DNA from: Hyposmocoma kahamanoa
Taxonomy: Eukaryota; Arthropoda; Insecta; Lepidoptera; Cosmopterigidae
NCBI RefSeq assembly: GCF_003589595.1
Contig: NW_020653713.1
Coordinates: forward strand, 4,433,444 to 4,497,443
Reading direction: 5' to 3'
Length of the DNA: 64,000 nucleotides
Of the stretch, positions 56,832 to 64,000 are shown one piece after another. The position numbers and the translations under genes are program-made. The notes below the pieces were generated by a model that had not been told where the DNA came from, did not search any database, and worked only from the letters and a program-made list of their open reading frames with translations. How positions within the stretch are numbered: the stretch's first letter is position 1; every line of letters starts with the position of its first letter.

Positions 56832-59736
56832 CACTGTGATTCCCCCATAGGCCATAAATCAAAAAAAATCATTGGCTTATCCCGGTTAGATCAACTCACT
56901 AAGTTAGTAACTAGTTAACAAGCTTCCAAAAACTATAAATATCAATGTAATTAGGTCACGTTATCATTCACTTTTGTGCATCGGAAGTGAGCGCATCGCG
57001 AGACTAATTATCACCACGTGTGAGTCATCGAAACTTAATCACTTTGTTTTTGAGTGTCACTATTCCAAATCAAGTGTTTACGTGTTGTGAAAGCATGGAG
57101 ATCCAAGAGCATGGTATGTACTTTTATTATCAATTTTTTTAATTTTTTTTATGCATATTTTTTTTTATATAATTTTTTTATTGAAGGCAGTTTTTTGGTG
57201 AAAATTTTTGGCATAACTTAATTTCCTTTAGACCTACAACTTTTGGCTGCGCTGAGCTGCACCTGAGGTATATGGTTTTTGAATAAGGAGTATGTCCTTA
57301 TTAAGAGCTATAAGTTTCATTTGCATCTTGCTGCCTCTTCTTGGCTTAAAGGGGTGTCAAAGTATGCATGTCCATAGTATTGAATTTTTAATTTTTTTTT
57401 AAGTTCAGCTTTCATATTGTTTTAGGTACATTTTTCAAATGTTCTGTATCGAGGATGACAATTTTTGATATTTGGCACTCTAAAGTGGGTAATCCAAATG
57501 AAAAAATGCAACACGTCCTGAGCACTTTGACCGAAACATCATCCCTTTCTGACGACATCGAAAATATTGATTTAGAGACTTTAAGCCTTAAAATTAAGAA
57601 TATTTGTAAACGAATTTCCCACTACTGGGCAAAGTCGAATCGTACTAGATCTAAATTCTTACAAAAATATTCAGATTGGCTGCATGTCGTTGAAAATATT
57701 GATGTACAGCGAACTGAGTTACGTGTATCTCAGAGCTTTGACGAAGTTAAACCATCAACTTCTTCATCGCATGGCCGTCCGAGAATTAACTTTGACGACA
57801 CCAGTAAACGTACAAAAAGGAGAAGCTTGGCTAGTTTGTCTAACCAAGACCCTTCTCTTGTACAGTCATTGCTCAATGCGTCCGATAGCTTGTCTTGTCC
57901 TGAAATCGATTCTAGCGAAGTTTTATCGCTCATTGTTGAAGCTCAGTTAACTCGACATCAATATATATTAGTAAAGAAATTTATAGACAATAAGTTTTCA
58001 AAAACCATTTTCCCATCTTACCAAAGTGTCGTGGAATCTAAAAAACACTGTTATCCTTCAGATATTACTGTTACAGAATCATCCGCCGAAGTCGAACTTC
58101 AAAGTTTATTAGATCATACTGCCAATCGGATTCTCAAGTCTCAAAAAGATGTTTTGGATAGTGTACCTAATGAGTCTCTAGATAAGATATCTTTGATAGG
58201 GAAATGGGGTTTCGATGGCAGTACAGGGCATTCAGAATATAAACAGTGTTTTTCTGACTCCACTCTTGAAGACAGTAGCCTGTTTCTTACTTCGTATGTG
58301 CCACTTCAGCTTGTTTTGACAACAGATAACAAAGAAAATTCAGTAGTTTTGTGGAAAAATCCTCGTCCTTCATCAACTCGATACTGTCGTCCTATACGCC
58401 TCCGATATTTGAAGGAATCGACTGCAGTGTCAGTTGAGGAAGAAGCTCATTTTAAAGATAAAATAAGGAACTTGCAGCCTACTGTTTTCAAGGAAGAAGA
58501 TCGCGAATATCGCATTACTCATTGTTTGCAACTTACTATGGTAGATGGTAAAGTGTGTAATGCACTTAGTGGTGTTTCTTCATCAAAATGTTTTATTTGT
58601 AACGCCTTGCCCAGTGAAATGAACAAAATTGACGAATGTTTAAATAAGGAAGTCGATGAGAGTAAATATGAATTTGGTTTATCACCTCTTCACGCGTTAA
58701 TACGTTTTTTTGAATATTTTGTTCATGTCGCGTACAAGTTAGATGTTAGGAAATGGCAAGCTAGGTCCGCTAATGACAAAATGCTTGTTGCTGCAAAAAA
58801 ATCATATGTTCAGACTCAATTTAGAGAAAGATTAGGGCTTATAGTGGATAAGCCTAAAAGTGGCGGAAGCGGAACATCAAACGATGGTAATACAGCCAGG
58901 CGGTTTTTCTCGAATTCAGAAATTTCCGCTGAAATTACTGGGATCAAGAAGGATCTCCTAGATCGTTGCTGGATCATCCTTCAATGTTTAAATTCGGGAT
59001 ATAATATTAATAAGACGAACTTCGAAGAGTTCGCTTTAGAGACGGCTCGGCAGTTAGTTGCCGAGTATCCGTGGTATAACATGCCTGCTTCCGTTCACAA
59101 AGTTCTAATTCATGGTGCTAATGTTATAGATTACGGTTTGTTGTCAATCGGAGAGTTGTCTGAAGAAGCAGCTGAAGCGACTAACAAATACATCAAGTCT
59201 TTTAGAAAAAATCATACGCGTAAAATGAGTCGCATTGTGACCAACACAGATTTAGTAAATAGGCTGCTTCTTCATTCAGATCCCTTCATAACAGGTCTAC
59301 GAAAGTTACCTGTTAAAAAAAAAGGTGTACTGTCAAAAGCTGTATTAGACTTGTTATGTATTTAAAGTTAATATTGTTGAGATTTAATGTATTTTGGTAT
59401 AATTTGGGTTTTGTTTGTATTTTGTAAAATGAACTTTTTTATGTATTTTTATTGTTTTAATTTATTCATTTGTGGTTATTGTTAATACAAATAATCATTA
59501 TTTACACAGTTTTACCATTAAAAGTCGCAGTATAAAATGTTTTAGATACATCGTCTAAAAACAAAATTACTGCGAGACATTTTTACACCTAAATATTGTC
59601 AAATATTTTTTAAAATGTATAATTTTATTAATTTACGTTTACCTAATCATATTTTAACGTATTAAAATAAAAAAAAAATAATAATTTCGGAGTTACGTAT
59701 TTATGACCGCCTTAGTATGGAGCGTGAATCACCGTG
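56832..59736 (+). mobile_element. Intact Transib DNA transposon (RAG1-related), complete with TIRs and TSD
   Basis: A 2905-bp element. The left end reads CACTGTGATTC and the right end, reverse complemented, CACGGTGATTC; ten of eleven terminal bases agree, after which similarity is gapped. CGCTC occurs directly on both sides (56827-56831 and 59737-59741), the 5-bp GC-rich duplication typical of Transib. Inside is a single transposase gene (57095-59365). The CACWGTG-type first seven bases are the family hallmark and match the RSS heptamer used in V(D)J recombination. No stop or frameshift was found in the coding region, so this copy may be young and possibly still mobile. No RAG2-like gene is present in the element. 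Confidence 0.95.
57095..59365 (+). CDS. Transib transposase (RAG1 core-like DDE recombinase), two exons
   Basis: Cuts and joins the transposon ends. Most of it is one open frame; counting from the internal Met at 57455 (636 residues): first catalytic Asp in KWGFDGSTGH (D254), second in LTMVDGKVCN (D364), Glu in EEAAEATNKYIKSFR (E574). These align with RAG1 D600, D708 and E962. The zinc site C379-F-I-C382 plus H548-x4-H553 keeps the CxxC and HxxxxH spacing of RAG1. A likely first exon, 57095-57113 (MEIQEH plus one base), ends at GTATGT and joins in phase to 57426 after TTTTAG, giving a 652-residue protein with TFFKCSVSR ahead of the internal Met. That exon is inference from splice signals; the large frame is direct. 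No RING or RAG1 N-terminal domain is visible. An AATAAA occurs near 59664. Confidence 0.93.
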
Positions 59737-59741
59737 CGCTC

Positions 59742-61863
59742 CTACGAGGAACGTGTAAGGGCGCGTTCCCATTATGTCGTAACGTTTTATTTATCGTTGG
59801 ACGACTGGAACTTCTAGCCCTGTTCCCATATCTCGACTGTCTGTCGAGACTGTGTCATGCCTTTTTTTATCGTTTCTTTATTTTTTATTTATTTTTAATA
59901 ATTGACTGACGTTTTATGTATCGTCTGACGATAGTAATTCTAGCTCTTTCCATTGTCTTGGCAGTTTGTCGTCGTAACGTTAATAAAGTCGCGAACAACA
60001 GTTAATCGTACTATATAATATATAATATATATATATAATTGTACTATATGTGAACAACTTTATTTAAATATAATTTAATTTTTTACATAGTACGACTATA
60101 CTCCGTCCTTTTTTTTATTTGACTTTTGATATTTGCATGCCTCCGAAGTTCCGAAGTTCAGAAGTCAATAATTACTGTCATACAGATATAAAACATACAG
60201 ACTAAAAATGCAATACTTCTTGAATTCTTTTATTTTTTAATTTTAGTGAAGCGACGTACTCTTTAGGTCCGATATTTATCGAGCCAACAAATAGTGTATC
60301 GAAGATTATTCAAGTTGATAAATTTTGGTACCGTCAAATTTGACACTGTACTTTGGACCGTTCTTATCGTAAGCGGCATAGAGTTGGATTTAAGCTTAGA
60401 CTATAGAAACTAAAGGACATGTTATGTTGACATATATAAATCAGATATTATATGTATATGATGCATTTCGACATTGAAAACATAAACATGTTATTGTCTT
60501 TGTTTAACTCTTGCGTGCCGTCTTAAGCCAAAAGAGATAGCATTACATTGGTCTGTGTCAAATACGGCAATCGAAAAAACGTAACGTCATCTTAAATGCC
60601 AACCGTGTCCATTTCGCAGTACATGAGGTACATGATACGGTTGTCAAAGGGAAATCAAATGTCAAAACAAATGTTTTTCCAAGTTCAATAAAACGAATTA
60701 TTCGCATGTATTGTAATAAAATGGACAAAAATATTGACAGTGAGAACAATTAAGTATTAATAAAAATTCGTCGCTGCAGCATTACGGGCTGTGGCATTTG
60801 AAAAAGCGAAGATCGACCGAATGTAACATTGTACAGGCACGTGTCATTTTTCTGTCTATAAATCACACAGAAGCCCAAATATTTCATGTAATTAGACATA
60901 TTTAAGTAGTTTATTCATAAATCTTGCCAAATTTTGCTTTGGTATCTTCAGATTGCCTGTTTGTTTGTATATTTTGATGATTGTTGTTAACATTATTTTG
61001 ACATAGCGTTGTTCTTGGAAGCGTACATATTATCGATATTCTGTTATTAAAATAATTCACTACGAGGTTTTTATTAATAATAATAAGATAATAAATAACG
61101 CACACACTCAACATAGCCCCGCCCTAGAGAAACCATGTGTCGCGGGTGCCATGGATTATAATGAAATGAAATAACTTATAAACAATTATAATAAATTTTT
61201 CTTGTTTATTATAATGAATCGTCGGATTCTTCTCCATATGAACGGGAATCATTGCTTGAATCCTAACATTAATTATTAATTCTTGAGTATCTATTCACAC
61301 TATTCTAAGGCAAAGGAAAAAATAAGTTTCCTGCAATAAAGCATAATAATGGTTTTTTGATTGATAGTGCTATCAAAAGGGTGCAAATTATTTTGATTGA
61401 GTAAATGTTATTTTCTAAAACTTTATTTTTGTTGGAATTAAAATATAGAATGGTAATTTCATACTTTAATTACTTTCTATGTTTATAACGTGGGAAAACT
61501 GTGAATCGCTAACCAGAAAAACCCAAGAAGAAAAAAAAATATTTCGACAAGTACTTGGATCCAAGGTCATGAAATAAACATAATACAAAAAACTCATAAT
61601 ATTGCACCTCTTTACACTTGACATTTATTTGCATTTTGAAATAATTAGTTATTTTCAAAATGGCCAACGTAAAGATACGATTTCCCGCGAAAAAATGTCA
61701 GGCAATTAAAATATTGAAAAAAACAATTAATATCTAAGTTCTGACAGTGTGGCCAATTTACTACTAGAACTTGCAGCGTTTAAATTATGAACAAGTTTGT
61801 AAGATCAATAATTACCCGCCCTTAGAATTTGAAATATAATTTTTAAAAAAGCATGTTATACCC
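59742..61863. other. No gene recognised
   Basis: AT-rich with a short TA tract near 60018-60040 and an S2 SINE tail at 61095. No coding signal. Confidence 0.5.
61095..61155 (-). mobile_element. SINE family S2, tail fragment
   Basis: AACGCACACACTCAACATAG and TCGCGGGTGCCATGGA match the 3' half of S2 copies in reverse. Confidence 0.7.
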
Positions 61864-61908
61864 TTAGAATAATAACGCATAGAAACCTAGTCCGTACACG
61901 CTAAGGGT

Positions 61909-63288
61909 CGTTTTCAGATAAACTCCAAAAATGTGTCCCTTTCAATAACTTTTATCTTATTACATAAATGCTAAGCATTATTTCTTTAATATGATTGCAT
62001 GCTTACTTAGTCTGTGTTACACATAAAAAGACTACTTTACTACGTCACATTAATAAATAAAAATTAACAAAGTTGGCAATTTCTCATTCATGGGAGCCGG
62101 TTCCACTTCGCCCTAATTTTAAGAAAAGAAGAAAAAATTAAGCACTCGAAGAAATCGCAATATTTCCCGTCGAGGATAAACTCTAATAACTTACACGTTG
62201 AATACATACCGTAACTTTCCAATTTATATAAACAAATAATACAAAATGTGTTTCAATTTTTCTTATCATTAGTGTCAATTCAACTAAAAGCCACCTAATA
62301 ACAAAAGTTCATACCGCATCACCCTTCGCACACGTGAATTAGGGGCTCCGTTCGGATTGAAGTGTACACAGTGAAGTAACCTGTGCATCTCCGTTTTAGC
62401 AAAAAATCGACTTAAATACCAACTTCAGCGCTAGTGACTAAATCGTTCTCATTCGTGTAAAGCAATCTATCTAAATAAGTATTAAGTAATAGTTTTATAA
62501 ACTTTATTGTACATCAATTCACAATGGGAACGTTAAAATCTATGCACTTTCATAACGGTCCAGCATATTTTACACACTTGACAATTAAAAATGTATCCAA
62601 ATATCATTATTGCTCGTCATTCGTCGCTCTCATTCTTGTCTGCTTTTAAGTCAAATAGTTACTTTAAGCCAAACATTTACTTGAAATATAACAATTAGAT
62701 GGTGATAGTGGTGGTGTTTAGGGTTGTGACGATGACGATGATGGTGATGATGATGACGATGATGATGACGATGATTGTGATGATGATGTGAATGGTAATG
62801 ATGCTGATAATAAGGGAGATCATGATGATGACGTTGATGGTGGTGATGAGGATATATTGATGTACAAGAAAGTTTATATGACATTAACAAAATACTTTTT
62901 TAGATTTATTTATTAATTACATATAGATAGATAGATGGTCTTACACGGATGAGAAGGATTTTGATACAAGAAGTTATATTAAAATATTTGTTACATGTTA
63001 AATGTTTTTTTGAGAACGATAAAATGTGTGTTGTAATAATGATTTCTCATTACTATGCCGTCTTTCTCATTCATGTTTATGAGAAAATCATTCGTGTTAC
63101 TGCAATCTCATTCGTGTGACCTAAAATATCGTTTTTTGTTGTATTTAACTTAAATATTTCTGTGATTTTATAATTATTGACATTGCTTGAACTTATTTGT
63201 ACGTTTAAGACCTTAAAACCAAAAGAAAAAAGGGTTTTATAAAAATCACTCAAAAAGTGCCATAGAAATTCTTAAGTGAAATTTACCC
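61909..63288. mobile_element. Insertion splitting the P-like copy
   Basis: The insert is bounded by CTAAG on both sides, a possible target duplication. It begins GGGTCGTTTTCAG and ends GAAATTTACCCC; the ends are only weakly inverted. It holds a GAT-rich microsatellite (62700-62850) and no recognisable gene. The element class is unknown. Confidence 0.5.
62700..62850. repeat. Imperfect (GAT)n microsatellite
   Basis: About 150 bp of GAT, GAC and GGT triplets; the reverse strand reads as a histidine-rich frame that is not a gene. Confidence 0.9.
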
Positions 63289-63630
63289 CTAAGTGAGGCA
63301 AATTGTAGCGATCCCAATGGACCTACACGACCGGGCGAGCCGTCAACGCTCAAGCTCAAGCATTTTAGCTAATAATGACAATAAATGAGTGTAAAAATAC
63401 ATCAGACAAACATAAAATAGATACTAACGTCACATTCCACAAGGAAGTAACGCGTTTCAACTTGTATTTTTATATAAATATTCACTAAAACCGAAAATTA
63501 ATTTCGTTGCAACAATACACGAAAATATTGCAAAGTAACAGATTTCTTTCTCCCCATTTTGCTATTCTGTTTCAAAATAATTATGTTACGTAATTTTTTG
63601 AGAATAAGCAATATCGCGATGGTTGCAGAA

Positions 63631-63751
63631 TTTCTTGCTTCATACTTCTCGGGGGAATCTGCCTTACGAATGAGCGATAGAGTTTAACGAATGTGACGAT
63701 TTCAAGTGTAATAATGCTTACCTATGAAATAAAGATTATTTTGATTTTGAT
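63631..63751 (+). mobile_element. LINE 3'-end fragment (same family as 15940-18350)
   Basis: TCTGCCTTACGAATGAGCG, the segment TTCAAGTGTAATAATGC and the AATAAAGATTATTTTGAT tail match the end of the 15940-18350 copy almost base for base. Only the last 120 bp are present. Confidence 0.85.
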
Positions 63752-63754
63752 TCC

Positions 63755-63898
63755 GGGTATCGTTTACGTGGTATTTGGGGGTGCTCATTACGAATATAGC
63801 ACTTATTTCTGAAACCAAGATGGCGGACACGATTTTTCAAAAAAAATGCAATATGGGTATCGTTTTCGAGGTATTTGGGGGTGCTCATTACGAATACT
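63755..63898. repeat. Tandem repeat, period about 98 bp
   Basis: GGTATTTGGGGGTGCTCATT with flanking GGGTATCGTTT occurs at 63755 and again at 63853, with AAGATGGCGGACACGA between. Confidence 0.8.
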
Positions 63899-64000
63899 CT
63901 ATACTATACTATAATTTTTGAAAAGTCGTGTCCACCATCCTGTATACAGATATAAATGCCATTTCCATAAGGATTACCAAAAATAAATTTTTGAAAATTC

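Larger units (their letters stand above)
61864..63500 (+). mobile_element. Second P-like element copy, split by a 1.38-kb insertion
   Basis: 61864-61908 repeats the left end of the 24992 element, stopping at GCTAAG. The matching sequence resumes at about 63290 (TAAGTGAGGCAAAT) and runs to about 63500, including the THAP exon region, whose start codon and first Cys are altered. The right inverted end is missing. Confidence 0.72.

Noticed and set aside
62651..62890. Histidine-rich frame on the minus strand
   Set aside because: It is the GAT microsatellite in reverse; no start context or conservation.

Overview
This window looks like nuclear DNA of an insect, most likely a moth or butterfly (Lepidoptera). 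It is AT-rich, its genes are split by many small GT-AG introns, and it is crowded with tRNA-derived SINEs, Jockey/CR1-like LINE pieces and short inverted-repeat DNA elements. The species call is inference from repeat style and protein similarity; no marker gene settles it. Two assembly gaps are present (10 N at 3351-3360, 400 N at 47291-47690).

Three host genes can be read. (1) Positions 872-20640, minus strand: peroxisome biogenesis AAA+ ATPase PEX1, twelve exons from the start codon to near the C-terminus; the last exon or exons lie left of the window. (2) Positions 21543-32252, plus strand: G2/mitotic cyclin B3, seven exons, complete. PEX1 and cyclin B3 are head to head, 902 bp apart, so they may share a promoter region. 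(3) Positions 47771-50505, minus strand: the last two exons of a PABIR/FAM122-type PP2A-inhibitor gene; its 5' exons were not found.

The rest is mostly mobile DNA. The outstanding element is at 56832-59736: a complete Transib transposon with matched ends, a 5-bp target duplication (CGCTC) and an uninterrupted two-exon transposase related to RAG1, the V(D)J recombinase. The catalytic D, D, E and the C2H2 zinc ligands are all visible. Its left end has a heptamer, 23-bp spacer and A-rich nonamer layout like a recombination signal. A diverged copy of the repeat it jumped into, at 36890-37150, shows what looks like the empty site.

Other elements: a LINE at 15940-18350 inside PEX1 intron 2, with a related copy at 8238-9110 and a 3' end at 63631-63751; a decayed LINE at about 50800-55172 whose ORF1 has a PHD-like finger; a dead mariner (35461-36545); three copies of an 8-bp-TSD MITE (8392, 38491, 55697); a 389-bp element with a THAP-finger exon (24992-25380) and a second, interrupted copy (61864-63500); a 452-bp element with about 100-bp TIRs and a 9-bp TSD (37317-37768); several small fold-back elements; at least five tRNA-like SINE families; and a 300-bp A-tailed repeat present six times. 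Positions 37778-46300 and 59737-64000 contain no recognisable host gene.

The three host genes belong to different processes (peroxisomal protein import, mitotic CDK control, PP2A regulation); nothing here suggests a shared pathway beyond the possible common promoter of PEX1 and cyclin B3.
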